From: Streptomyces sp. I6
GTDB taxonomy: Bacteria; Actinomycetota; Actinomycetes; Streptomycetales; Streptomycetaceae
DNA: 64,000 bases
Assembly: GCA_003725745.1 (NCBI GenBank)
Contig: RHDP01000001.1
Location: forward strand, 3,239,001-3,303,000
Direction of reading: 5' to 3'
Positions 8,924 to 18,014 of the stretch are shown here, piece after piece (the stretch's first letter is position 1; each line of letters opens with the position of its first letter). The position numbers were made by a program, and so were the translations under genes. The notes beneath the pieces are model-generated. The model was given only the letters and a program-made list of their open reading frames with translations. It ran no database searches and was not told the DNA's origin.

Positions 8924-10260
8924 GGTGGTGCCGGTGGTGCCGATTCCCCAGTGGTGCGGGTCGCACGGTCGTCGGATGCCGTGCCGGCCGCGGGTCGCGG
9001 CAGGTCCCGGCGGTCGGGGAAGACCCAGGCGCGGTAGAGCAGGAAGCGCAGCACGGTGGCCGCGAGGTTGGCCACGACCAGGACGGCCAGTTCGGTACCG
9101 CGGGAGGGGTTGCCCGCGGCAGCCTCCAGCGCTGCGAGGGAACCGCTGGTGAGCACGAGGCCGACGCCGAAGACCACCAGCCCCTGCGCCTGGTGGCGGA
9201 CCGCCTGCTCCCGCCCGCGCACCCCGAAGGTCAGTCTGCGGTTCGCGGCCGTGTTGGCGACCGCCGAGAGCAGCAGTGCGGCGGCGTTCGCCGCCTGGGG
9301 CCCCACCCCTGTGCGGAACACCGAGTAGAGCAGCAGATAGAGAAGCGTCGACAGCGCCCCGACCGCGCAGAAGCCGAGCAGTTGCCGGGCCAGCCCGCCG
9401 GGGACGCCGGTGATCCGTCCGTCCCTCGGGTCGTCGCCGAACGGCCGTGCCAGCCGGTCCAGCGGCAGAGCCCCCACCGCCAGCGCCCGCCCGACCCGCA
9501 GCACGCCCTTCAGGTCGTCGACGGCCGTGCGGACGACGTGCACGCTGGAGTCCGGGTCGTCGACCCAGTCCACGGGCACCTCGTGGATCCGCAGTCCGGC
9601 GCGCTCGGCCAGCACCAGCAGTTCGGTGTCGAAGAACCAGCCGGTGTCCTCGACCATCGGCAGCAGGCGCTCGGCCACGTCCCGCCGTATCGCCTTGAAC
9701 CCGCACTGCGCGTCGGAGAAGCGCGCGGCGAGCGAACCGCGCAGGATCAGGTTGTACGTACGGGAGACGAACTCCCGCTTCGCCCCGCGTACCACCCGCG
9801 ACGACCGGGTGAGCCGCGAGCCGATCGCCAGGTCCGAGTGCCCCGAGATCAGCGGGGCGACCAGGGGCAGCAGCGCCTTGAGGTCGGTGGACAGGTCCAC
9901 GTCCATGTACGCCAGCACGGGCGCGTCGGACTCCGCCCACACGGTTCGCAGCGCACGGCCGCGCCCCTTCTGCTCCAGCCGGCGGACCCGTACCCCCGGC
10001 ACGGAGGCCGCGAGTGCCGCCGCCACCCGGGGCGTGCGGTCGGTGCTCGCGTTGTCCGCGACGGTGATCCGGAAGCCGTACGGGAAGGTGCGGGCGAGAT
10101 GGTCGTGGAGCCGGCGTACGCACGGCTCCAGGTCCTTCTCCTCGTTGAAGACGGGGATGACCACATCGAGCACGGGCGTTCCGGCCGCGCCCACGGGCAG
10201 ATGCTCCCGTGCCGGCAGGGTGCCCGTGGCGGTGGTGCCCGCCGGGGTGTCGGTTCGCAT
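8890..10260 (-). CDS. GT2-family polyprenyl-phosphate glycosyltransferase with C-terminal GtrA domain
   Basis: 456 aa. Residues 30-270 form a dolichyl-phosphate-mannose-synthase-like GT2 fold: DVVIPVFNEEKDLEPCV, the DxD metal site in MDVDLSTDL, and the acceptor region FSDAQCGFKAIRRDV. A GtrA domain with four membrane helices follows (LLGFCAVGALSTLLYLLLY to FLLYRAWVFPDRR); GtrA domains are thought to anchor or flip the lipid-linked sugar. It likely makes polyprenyl-phosphate sugar for the GT39 enzyme downstream. Start ATG 10260 is 25 bp after the sensor kinase stop. In the raw sequence a shift in that kinase gene fuses both frames into one; I treat the fusion as an artefact. Confidence 0.9.
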   Translation of the reverse strand: MRTDTPAGTTATGTLPAREHLPVGAAGTPVLDVVIPVFNEEKDLEPCVRRLHDHLARTFPYGFRITVADNASTDRTPRVAAALAASVPGVRVRRLEQKGRGRALRTVWAESDAPVLAYMDVDLSTDLKALLPLVAPLISGHSDLAIGSRLTRSSRVVRGAKREFVSRTYNLILRGSLAARFSDAQCGFKAIRRDVAERLLPMVEDTGWFFDTELLVLAERAGLRIHEVPVDWVDDPDSSVHVVRTAVDDLKGVLRVGRALAVGALPLDRLARPFGDDPRDGRITGVPGGLARQLLGFCAVGALSTLLYLLLYSVFRTGVGPQAANAAALLLSAVANTAANRRLTFGVRGREQAVRHQAQGLVVFGVGLVLTSGSLAALEAAAGNPSRGTELAVLVVANLAATVLRFLLYRAWVFPDRRDLPRPAAGTASDDRATRTTGESAPPAPPAEPAQTGQRA

Positions 10261-10285
10261 GGTCCGACTCTCGGCGGGCCCGCTG

Positions 10286-11802
10286 TCACGGCCGTTTGCC
10301 GGCGCTGTGCGGCGCCTGTGAGTCGCCCGGCTCCCGCTCCAGCGCCAGCCGCACGGAGAAGACCGTGCGTCCAGGGGCGCTCGCCACGTCCACCGTCCCC
10401 CGTGCGCCGTGACCACGGCGTGCACGATCGCCAGCCCGAGGCCGGTGCTTCCGGCATGGCGGGAACGCGAGGCGTCGCCGCGCGCGAAGCGCTCGAAGAC
10501 ATACGGAAGCAGGCCGGGGGGAATGCCGGGACCGTCGTCCCGGACCTCCAGTACGACCGCGCTCCGGCACTGAGACGTCCGTACGGCCGCGGTGACGGTG
10601 GTGCCCGGCGGAGTGTGGGTGCGGGCGTTCGCCAGCAGGTTGACCAGCACCTGGTGCAGCCGCTCGGGATCGGCCCGCACCACGGCGGGGTCGTCCGGCA
10701 GGTCCAGGCGCCAGACATGGTCCGGGCCCGCGGCCCGGGCGTCGCTCACCGCGTCGACGACCAGCGGGGACAGGTCGGTGCTCTGGTACGCCAGGGGCCG
10801 TCCCGCGTCGAGTCGGGCCAGCAGCAGCAGATCCTCCACCAGCCCCGTCATCCGGGTGGCCTCCGACTCGATCCGGGCCAGTGCGTGCCGGGTGTCGGGA
10901 CCGGGCCGCTCCCGGCCGCGCCGGGTCAGCTCGGCATAGCCCCGGATGGACGCGAGCGGGGTCCGCAGCTCATGGCCGGCGTCCGCCACGAACTGCCGCA
11001 CCCGGGTCTCGCTCTCCTGCCGCGCGTGCAGCGCCGAGTGGACGTGGTCGAGCATCCGGTTGAGCGCGGCGCCGACCCGGCCGACCTCGGTGCCGGGGTC
11101 GGCCTCCGCCTCCGGCACCCGCTCGTGCAGCGCCACCTCACCTCTGTGCAGCGGGAGTTCGGATACCCGGGTGGCCGTCGCCGCGACCCTCCGCAGCGGG
11201 CGCAGCGCGACCCCGACGAGGGTGCCGCCGGCCAGCCCGGCGGCGGCCAGTCCGGCGGCGGTCACACAGACCTCGACGACGACGAGGGTGCCGAGGGTGC
11301 TGTGCACCTCGGCGAGGGGGACGCCGACGAGGAACGCGCCGTTGGCGCCCAGCCGGTACTCCACGCGGTAGTCGCCGAGGCCCGGCACGTCCACGGTGTG
11401 CGGCTCCACGTCGCGTGGAACGGCCGTGAGCGCGGCCCGCTCCGCCCCGGTCAGCGGCCGGTCCATGACCCGGGGGCCCAGTGCGTCCGACTCCTGCTGG
11501 ACCGAGACGGCCCCGTCGCCGAGGGAACCGTCCGCCATGACCTGCACGCCGACCGTCCCGAGCGGTGCGCCACCGCTCGTCACGAACCGCAGCGACCCCG
11601 GCGACCGCGGCCCGCCGCCCGGCTCGCCCGGCGGCGGCCCGGCCGCCCGCTGCGCGACGCCCTGCAACTGCTCGTCCTTCTGCCCGTACAGATAGGTGCG
11701 CAGCGCGAGCGTGGTCACGGTGCCGATGACCGCCGCGACCACCGCGATGAGCGCCACGGCGGACACCACCAGCCTGGTCCGCAGGGACCATCCGCCGCTC
11801 AC
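10286..11802 (-). CDS. Two-component sensor histidine kinase; frameshifted near the 3' end
   Basis: A membrane sensor kinase of about 505 aa. Helix 1 is at LVVSAVALIAVVAAVIGTV, an extracytoplasmic sensor of about 150 residues follows, then helix 2 (VVVEVCVTAAGLAAAGLAGG), HAMP, the dimerisation helix with the phospho-accepting His (DAGHELRTPLASIRG) and an ATPase domain with N box (VLVNLLANARTHTP), DDGPGIP and STGLGLAIVHAV. GTG 11802 has GGAGG 8 nt upstream. The frame breaks in the C run 10397-10401; one more base yields AHGGTVDVASAPGRTVFSVRL, the usual kinase ending. It lies just upstream of GT2 and downstream of the response regulator gene, 168 bp away. Confidence 0.88.
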
Positions 11803-11970
11803 CCGGTGCACCTCCCGGCAGGCTCGGGCTCCACCCCGCCGCCCCGCACCCCGCCGCCCTCGCCGCGCCGGCCGAAAGCCCCGGCGGCCCGGCCGCGCGG
11901 GGTTGCGGCCGGCCTGCCGTCGCTCGCGCCGGACGACGCTCCCGGACGGGCCGACGCAGCCGCTCGCGTC

Positions 11971-12711
11971 CTACTCACCGGGCTTGATCAGATATCCCGC
12001 GCCACGCCGAGTGTGGATCATCGGGGTGCGCCCGGCGTCGATCTTGCGCCGCAGATAGGAGATGTAGAGCTCGACCACGTTGGCCTGCCCGCCGAAGTCG
12101 TACGACCACACCCGGTCCAGGATCTGCGCCTTGCTGAGCACCCGCCGGGGGTTGCGCATCAGATAGCGCAGCAGCTCGAACTCGGTCGCCGTGAGGTGGA
12201 TCGACGTGCCGCCCCGGGTCACCTCGTGGCTGTCCTCGTCCAGCGTCAGGTCGCCGACGACCAGCAGCGACTCGTCGCGCGCGGCGGCCGCCTTCCCCGA
12301 GCGCCGGATGAGCCCGCGCAGCCGGGCCACGACCTCCTCCAGGCTGAACGGCTTGGTGACGTAGTCGTCACCGCCCGCGGTGAGACCGGCGATCCGGTCC
12401 TCCACGGCGTCCCTGGCCGTCAGGAACAGCACCGGCACGTCCGGGAGTTCGCGGCGCAGCCTGCCGAGGACCGTCAGCCCGTCCATGTCTGGCAGCATCA
12501 CGTCGAGGATCACGGCGTCCGGCCGGAAGGCGCGCGCCGCGCGCACGGCGCCCGCCCCGTCACCGGCGCTGCGCGCCTCCCAGCCCTCGTAGCGCAGGGC
12601 CATCGACAGCAGCTCGGTGAGGGAGGACTCGTCGTCCACGACAAGCACCCGTACGGGGCTGCCGTCGGTCCTGCGCAGTTCGGTCCGTCCCCGGGACGTA
12701 CTCGTCGTCAT
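11971..12711 (-). CDS. OmpR/PhoB-family response regulator
   Basis: 246 aa. The receiver domain (residues about 20-132) has the acidic pair in VVDDE, the phospho-acceptor Asp in VILDVMLPDMDG, the Thr in FLTARD and the Lys in VTKPFSLEE. The C-terminal winged helix follows (LTLDEDSHEVTRGG, LTATEFELLRYLMRNP, YISYLRRKID, TRRGAGYLI). It is transcribed in the same direction as the kinase and the two glycosyltransferases, so the four genes may form one regulated cell-envelope cluster. Confidence 0.95.
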   Translation of the reverse strand: MTTSTSRGRTELRRTDGSPVRVLVVDDESSLTELLSMALRYEGWEARSAGDGAGAVRAARAFRPDAVILDVMLPDMDGLTVLGRLRRELPDVPVLFLTARDAVEDRIAGLTAGGDDYVTKPFSLEEVVARLRGLIRRSGKAAAARDESLLVVGDLTLDEDSHEVTRGGTSIHLTATEFELLRYLMRNPRRVLSKAQILDRVWSYDFGGQANVVELYISYLRRKIDAGRTPMIHTRRGAGYLIKPGE

Positions 12712-13111
12712 GCAGCCCACTCTGGGCCGGGGCGGTAAGAGGGACCTTTCACTTCCCTGTGAATTCGCTGAGAACCGTCACGGGCGGCCGCCGGGACTCG
12801 CGCGCCCCGCCCGCCCCTGCGCCCGTCCCCTGCGCCGCGGGCCGACGGTACCGGCCGGGCCGGGCCGCCCTGGACGCCGTCCCGCGCTCACGGCCCGGGG
12901 ACGACCGGGCCGGGCATCACGGAGTCACCGGGCGGCGGGGCCGGTTAGACGGAGGCGCCCCACCGCGGACCGACCGGGACGGGGACCCGGGTGCCCCGCG
13001 CCACGGGAAGAACGGGACGGGCGTCACACGCCCAGGGAACCGGAACCGGAAACCGGAACCGACCGGGACGGGGACACGCGCCCACGGCACCGGAACCGGC
13101 CGCGCCGGGCA
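12712..13111. other. Intergenic region with short degenerate repeats
   Basis: About 400 bp with no convincing gene. It holds the promoter side of the response regulator gene and several degenerate copies of ACCGGGACGGGGAC, CCGGAACCGG and CCGGGCATCACGG, typical of Streptomyces low-complexity spacers. Confidence 0.5.
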
Positions 13112-14106
13112 TCACGGCCGGACGGAGAACAGCGCGGCCGCGTTGCCGTGGCAGACCGCCCGCAGCCAGTCGTCACCCAGTTCCAGCCGCTCCAGCGCCC
13201 GCAACTGGTGGAGATAGGGATAGGGGATGTTGGGGAAGTCCGTTCCGAACAGCACGCGGTCGCCCAGGTCCGCCAGCCGTGCCCGCTCGGCCGCCGGGAA
13301 CGGGCTGAGGCGCTCGCTGAAGTCGGTGAACGCCATCGTGGTGTCCAGGCGGACCTCCTGGTGGCGCTCGGCGAGGTCGAGGAAGTCCGCGTACTCGGGC
13401 ATCCCCATGTGGGCGACGATCAGCGGCAGCCGGGGATGGCGGGCGAGGAGGCGTCCCACCGGTCCGGGCCCCGTGTGCTTGCCCGGTGCCGGCCCGGACC
13501 CGCAGTGCATCACGACCGGTACGCGCGCCTCGGCCAGCAGTGCCCACGCCGGGTCGAGGAGGGGGTCGTTGGGGTCGTACGCACCGACCTGGACGTGGGA
13601 CTTGAACACCCGGGCACCGGTTTCGACGGCCGCACGGACATAGCGTCCGACGCCCTCCTCCGGAAACAGGGTCGCCGTCCGCAGGCAGTCGGGCACCCGG
13701 GCCGCGAAGTCCGCGGCCCATCCGTTGAGCCACTCCGCCATGCCGGGCTTGTGTGGATACAGCATGGAGGTGAAGTTCCTCACCCCGAACTCCCGGAGGA
13801 GCGCGACCCGCCGGCCTTCCTCCTCACGGTAGGTGATGGGCCACGCCATGCCTGTCAGGGGTCCGGCGGAGTCGAAGTACGCCCACACCTTGTCCAGGAC
13901 CCGTTCGGGCATGAAGTGGGTGTGCACGTCGATGAGTCCGGGCAGCCCCAGCCGCGTCCAGAACGCGCGTACCGCCACGGCCTCGGCCCCGTCCCGGGGA
14001 GGGCCCCGGAGGGTGCCGCCGTGCCGTCGCGGTCCGATTCCTCGGCATCCGGCGAACAGCACGGGGCTGTGGGTCGGTTCGGTTCCGTCACGGGGTGATC
14101 GCTCAT
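13112..14106 (-). CDS. Metal-dependent amidohydrolase (amidohydrolase_2 family); frameshifted near the start
   Basis: A TIM-barrel hydrolase or decarboxylase of the ACMSD/amidohydrolase-2 type. Metal ligands are visible as the HxH of LIDVHTHFMPE, His in VVMHCGSG, His in LIVAHMGMPEY and the late Asp in VLFGTDFPNIPYPY. The start ATG 14106 (MSDHPVTEPN) has a strong GGAGGG 7 nt upstream, but that frame only joins the catalytic frame if one base is restored near 13993-13999; then the protein is 331 aa. Starting inside the catalytic frame would lose the ribosome-binding site. The substrate cannot be told from sequence. Confidence 0.82.
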
Positions 14107-14341
14107 GCCCACACCCTCCGGCGTCCGCCGAGGGCCTGTCCAGGCCGCCGCTTCGGACCCGGCCACGGCCACGGACGGACGGACGGCATCGGCGCAGCGG
14201 TACCCGGCCGGGTCCGGCACGGGCCGAGCCACGTCGCCGTCGAGTCCGCCCTGACCGGCACAGGTCGGTCAGCTCCGAGCCAGGCCGCCCCCGCCCTGCA
14301 CACCGGGTCCGGCGCCGGGTCCGGCGCCGAGTGCCGCACCG

Positions 14342-15246
14342 TCAGAACAGCCCGTCCTGGACGCCCGTCGGCAGCTCCTCCACCGGCACGGTCGGCGCGG
14401 AGCGGGGGTCGGCCGCGACGAGCTCCCAGCCGGACAGCAAACGGGTGTCGAGGACCGTCACCCGGCCTTCGTGATCGGCGAGATACAGGTCGGGGCCCGC
14501 CGCCGCGACGAGCCGCCCGGCCACACCGCCGCCGTCCACGAGCTCCCGCACCACCCGCAGGACGGACGGACCCCCGGCCGGCGGACCCGGAGGCACCGCG
14601 CGGTCCAGCCCGAACGCCCGGACGTGGTCCACCGCCTCGAACGCGGTCCGCTCCAGCGCCTCGGGCCACCCCGCCAGCTCCACCGCTCGCGCGTACAGCT
14701 CGACGACCTCGGCGGCCCGCTCGTCCGCGGCTTCCGGAAGCACGAGGCGCACCGCCCGCTTCCGCGCGTAGGGAACCCGGTCCGGTACGCCGAGCGCCGC
14801 ACGCAGCAGTTCCTCCGTGCGCCGGGCGGCCATCAGCGGCCCGCGGCCCAGCCAGCAGAACACCACCGCACCCTGCTCGAGCAGACGCGCCGTGCCCCGT
14901 TCCTCCGCGGTGATCCCGACCTTCAGCAGCCCGGGCCCGAACCAGGCCAGATAGACCCGGAACGGGCGCGGATCGTCGGCGACGGTGTCGGCCGCCACCG
15001 AGTGCGCCCGGTCCAGCCGCGCGCACTCCGGACACTGGCCCCCGGTACTCCCGCCGGGCACCGCGGCCCCGAGCGGGCACACATGCCCCCGCGCCCCGGC
15101 ACACCTGCGCGTCCCGGCGGCCCGGAAGGCGATCTCCTGCCCTCGGGCGAGCCGGCTCGTCCTCGTCCCGGTGCCGCGCACCCACCGCAGTTCGGGAGTC
15201 CCCCGCCCCCAGCTCAGCCCCCGCACCGCCAGCGCTCGCCGTCCAT
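14342..15246 (-). CDS. DUF2797 family protein; frameshifted near the start
   Basis: A conserved protein of unknown role, common in Streptomyces. The N-terminal part has a four-Cys arrangement (RRCAGARGHVCPLG and GGQCPECARLDRAH) that probably binds zinc. The middle holds PFRVYLAWFGPGLLKVGITAEERG, which resembles the GIY-YIG-like core of this family, followed by a helical C-terminus. ATG 15246 has GAGGAG upstream and gives MDGERWRCGG; adding one base in the C run 15218-15222 continues into LSWGRGTPELRW and gives 301 aa. Confidence 0.8.
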
Positions 15247-15686
15247 GCCCCCGCACTCCTCGCCCCGCACTCCTCCTGCACGTCCGACGCGAGAGGCCCC
15301 AGAACCCAGGTCTCGCCGCGAGCCCCTCGGCCGTATGCGCCCGGCAGGATGCGAACCCGCAGCCCCTGGTCCGCGCGGCTCCACCGGATCGGCCGGCGTC
15401 GGCCGTACCGGTCGGTTCGCGGCCTCGCGAGGACGCTACCGGACGGGGCGGCTGAGGAGGGTGAGGTACGGCGCTGCCCATGGGCGGGGGAAGTACCTTC
15501 GCGCGTGTTCGGATGGACCGGAAGATGGTGGGAGCGTGGCACAGGGGCATTGACCTCTACCCGTTCTACCGGGGACGGGTATGCCCGTTCACCACACGCC
15601 GAGCGCTTGCCGGGCGGCCGCGTGCCGCAATCTCGCCTCGGTGATCCCGTCACCGGCGAGATTCACCGGCACGCGCACACAACAGC
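15247..15686. other. Intergenic region with a tRNA-Arg-like decayed sequence
   Basis: No gene is supported in about 440 bp. Positions 15342-15376 resemble the 3' half of the tRNA-Arg at 16214-16286 (shared CGGCAGGAT.CGAACC.GCA.CC core, then CTGGTCCG against CTGATCCG). This may be a worn attachment site matching the integrase remnant that follows. Confidence 0.35.
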
Positions 15687-16112
15687 GTGACCACCCGTAA
15701 GTACCGCACGGGCGAGCGTGCCCAGCGGGTCGCCGGCCGGAAGGCCGCCGGCGCGAACTGGAAGGGGACGGCACAAGGGCTCATCTTCACCACGAGGAAC
15801 GGGACCCCCATCGAGCCGCGCCACCTGAACCGGTCCTTCGAGGCGCTGTGCGCCCGCGTGGGAGTCCGTAAGGTTCCCGTCCACGACCTGCGCCACACGT
15901 GCGCGTCGCTGCTCCACGAACAGGGCGCCGACACTCGCATGATCATGGAAGTCCTGGGCCACAGCTCCATCCGCATGACCATGGACATCTACACCTTCGT
16001 ACGGCTCGACTCCCAGCGGTCCGCCTTCGACCGCGTCGGCGACGCGCTGAGGGGTGACGGCGACGGGCCGGACGATGACGACGGTCCGGCTGATGCCTTC
16101 GTAGCCGTCTGA
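15687..16112 (+). pseudogene. Tyrosine recombinase (phage-type integrase), C-terminal fragment
   Basis: 141 codons that match only the last third of a tyrosine integrase. Catalytic residues are visible: HDLRHTCASLLHEQG (HxxR box), LGHSSIRMTMDIY (His and the nucleophilic Tyr). The first catalytic Arg, the core-binding domain and the N-terminal arm are missing, so it cannot be active. It lies 101 bp from the 3' end of tRNA-Arg, the usual position of an integrase next to its attachment site. It is most likely the last trace of an element once integrated in that tRNA gene. Confidence 0.85.
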
Positions 16113-16164
16113 TTGGTCTTCGCCCGCCATCAGGGGCGGTTGCCGTCAAACACGGCCGTCAAGG

Positions 16165-16206
16165 CAAAAGCCGGAGGCCCTATGGATCACTCCACAGGGC
16201 CTCTGG
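16165..16206 (-). terminator. Rho-independent terminator of tRNA-Arg
   Basis: CCGGAGGCCCT (16171-16181) pairs with AGGGCCTCTGG (16196-16206) with one mismatch, and TGGA/TCCA pair inside the loop. Read on the minus strand the stem is followed directly by CTTTTG, a short U-tract unusual for this genome. It starts 8 bp past the tRNA 3' end. Confidence 0.8.
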
Positions 16207-16213
16207 TCTGCTG

Positions 16214-16286
16214 TGCACTCGGCAGGATTCGAACCTGCAACCTTCTGATCCGTAGTCAGATGCTCTATCCGTTAAGCTACGAGTGC
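16214..16286 (-). tRNA. tRNA-Arg (anticodon ACG)
   Basis: A 73-nt cloverleaf: acceptor GCACTCG/CGAGTGC with discriminator A, anticodon stem TCTGA/TCAGA with loop CTACGGA (anticodon ACG), and T arm GCAGG-TTCGAAT-CCTGC. CCA is not encoded. The integrase remnant lies on its 3' side. Confidence 0.95.
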
Positions 16287-16607
16287 TTGTGACCCGGGGT
16301 TTTCGTCCCGGTCGGCGTTGCGGGAACAACATTACATGACCTGCGGCGTCAGGCGAAATCCATAAGCCCCACCCCCTTTGACCTGCACAAATGCCCGGAC
16401 GGCCGTATGGACACCCCCCGCTGGGGGCCATGGTCCCCGACGGCCCCGACGCAGGGGAGCGGCTTGGGGCGTCCGCCGCGGACAGCCGGGGTGGGGGGAA
16501 TCAGGGGATCGGCCGGAAGGGGATCTCACGCAAGGCGCGGCCGCGGCTCGGGGCAGGGGAGCCGCGGGGGCGGACGGCGGGGGCGCGGGGCACGCGCCGG
16601 GAACGAC
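16287..16607. other. Intergenic spacer between tRNA genes
   Basis: About 320 bp carrying the tRNA-Arg promoter region and a GC-rich stretch after 16400. I see no gene. Confidence 0.5.
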
Positions 16608-16637
16608 CGAAGCCCCGGCCGTCGGGCCGGGGCTTCG
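16608..16637 (-). terminator. Stem-loop terminator of tRNA-Ser(GCT)
   Basis: A perfect 13-bp stem, CGAAGCCCCGGCC (16608-16620) with GGCCGGGGCTTCG (16625-16637), and a GTCG tetraloop. It begins 10 bp beyond the tRNA 3' end and lacks a U-tract, as is usual in Streptomyces. Confidence 0.75.
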
Positions 16638-16646
16638 GTGATGGTG

Positions 16647-16737
16647 CGGAGGCGGAGGGATTTGAACCCTCGATGGGCTTTAAGGCCCAAACCGCATTAG
16701 CAGTGCGGCGCCATAGACCGGACTAGGCGACGCCTCC
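16647..16737 (-). tRNA. tRNA-Ser (anticodon GCT)
   Basis: A 91-nt class II tRNA with acceptor GGAGGCG/CGCCTCC and discriminator G. The anticodon arm is CCGCA-CTGCTAA-TGCGG (anticodon GCT). A long variable arm (TTTGGGCCTTAAAGCCCA) and T arm GAGGG-TTCAAAT-CCCTC follow. Confidence 0.95.
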
Positions 16738-16971
16738 AGCCCACCCGCGACGTCGCGAGTGGTGCGTGCAGATGATGACACAGCCGGGTGGGGTGTCACC
16801 AATCGCTTCCCACGGTACTAGGCACGCAGGCTCCCGGGCAAAGACCCGCACACACCCCGATCGGACCAGCCGGGATTGCGCAACGCCCCGGAGCGCGGAG
16901 CGTTAGAGATGCCGGGACGCCGTCCCCGAAGCGGGGCTCCGCCCCCCAGACCGTCGCTTCCAGGAGTACGC

Positions 16972-17505
16972 ATGCTGCGCCGCCTCGTCCTCACCGCCGT
17001 CGCGACGGCGACGGCCTCCCTCGCCGCGCTGGCCGCCGCCGTGCCGACCGCGGGTGCCGCCCCGCACACCCCGATCCCGCTGCCGCTGCTCGAGCCCGGC
17101 CCGCAGGAACGGGCCGGCCGGTCCGCGCCCGGCGACCGGCTCACCGTGACCACCGCGGAGACCGGGAACCCCCGGGCCGACGGCACGTACGAACTGACGT
17201 GCGGCGCCGAGAACGGCCCGGCGGGTGGCTCGCACCCCGAGGCGCGGGCCGCCTGCGAGCGGCTGGCGGAGTTCGCGACGGAGCGGCAGGACCCGTTCCG
17301 TCCGGTCGACGGGGACGCCATGTGCACGATGCAGCACGGCGGCCCCGCCACCGCGCGGATCACCGGGACCTGGCGCGGCCAGCGCGTCGACGCCAGGTTC
17401 GACCGCACGAACGGCTGCGAGATCCGCCGCTGGGAGACTCTGGAGCCGGTCCTCCCGACCGCCCGCCACGACGACGGCCGCGCAGCCCGCACAGCCCGCG
17501 CATGA
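16972..17505 (+). CDS. Secreted subtilisin-inhibitor-like (SSI family) protease inhibitor
   Basis: 177 aa with a Sec signal peptide (MLRRLVLTAVATATAS, cleavage likely after PTAGAA). The mature part has the four Cys of the SSI fold (ELTCGAE, RAACERL, DAMCTMQ, TNGCEIRR), which form two disulfides, and the conserved GTWRGQRVDARFDRTNGCE segment. By alignment to classic SSI the reactive-site P1 residue is Met120 in AMCTMQHG, with Gln at P1'. The tail after LEPVL, about 20 residues ending in Arg/Ala, is longer than usual. AGGAG lies 5 nt before the ATG. Targets would be subtilisin- or trypsin-like proteases outside the cell. Confidence 0.92.
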   Translation: MLRRLVLTAVATATASLAALAAAVPTAGAAPHTPIPLPLLEPGPQERAGRSAPGDRLTVTTAETGNPRADGTYELTCGAENGPAGGSHPEARAACERLAEFATERQDPFRPVDGDAMCTMQHGGPATARITGTWRGQRVDARFDRTNGCEIRRWETLEPVLPTARHDDGRAARTARA

Positions 17506-17510
17506 CGCCA

Positions 17511-17550
17511 GGGTGGGGGACGATCGTCCCGGCCGGCTCGTCCCCCACCC
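17511..17550 (+). terminator. Stem-loop terminator of the protease inhibitor gene
   Basis: A perfect 13-bp stem, GGGTGGGGGACGA (17511-17523) with TCGTCCCCCACCC (17538-17550), loop 14 nt. It starts 6 bp after the stop codon and has no U-tract. Confidence 0.8.
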
Positions 17551-18014
17551 GGCTTCCGTCGGCCTCCGCCGTTCCCCTGGCGTCCGTTGGGAAACGTCCT
17601 CCGGGCGCCTCCGGGCGGGCGCCGGCGGTCTCGTGTCGGCAGGGGGGCGCCGGCCGTCTCGTGCCGGGGTGGCCGTCCGCCCCGCTCCACGGCGGACGGC
17701 TCCGTCGGGAGCCCGCGCGTAACCCGTCCCGGGGTTTCGGCCGCAGCCCGGGCCGGCACCCGCCTGGCACCCCGAGGCGGGGCCCGGCGCTCCGGGCGGT
17801 CCGGCCGCGCCCAGGTCAGCGGGCCCCTCGGCGGGCACCGGGCGGCTGTGTGTACACAGAACCTCGGTGAGAGCTCCCCCTCATCCACCGCCGCTGCCGC
17901 ATCCCCAGCCCTTAGACTCCCTCCTGTGACAGGCTGCGGTCGCGAGGTCGGGAGGCCCCGGCCGTCCGCCGCAAGATGCCGTAGGTCGCTGTAGGTCAGA
18001 GAGGAAGCGTCGTC
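17551..18014. other. Upstream region of the large sensor gene
   Basis: About 460 bp without a convincing gene. The last part (CCTTAGACTCCCTCCTGTGACAGG, near 17910-17935) has the composition of a Streptomyces promoter, and AGAGGAAG at 17999-18006 is the ribosome-binding site of the next gene. Confidence 0.4.

Noticed and set aside
8890-11811. A single 973-codon frame joining histidine kinase and GT2/GtrA glycosyltransferase
   Set aside because: The join occurs after a one-base shift in a C run at 10397-10401; the other frame gives the normal kinase C-terminus and stop, and the glycosyltransferase has its own ATG at 10260.
8521-12738. A 1405-codon open frame on the plus strand
   Set aside because: It is antisense to four clear genes, has no domain, and arises from the GC-rich third codon positions of the other strand.
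14103-15653. A 516-codon minus-strand frame over the DUF2797 gene
   Set aside because: It is a shadow frame that lacks the family motifs and ignores the start and ribosome-binding site at 15246.
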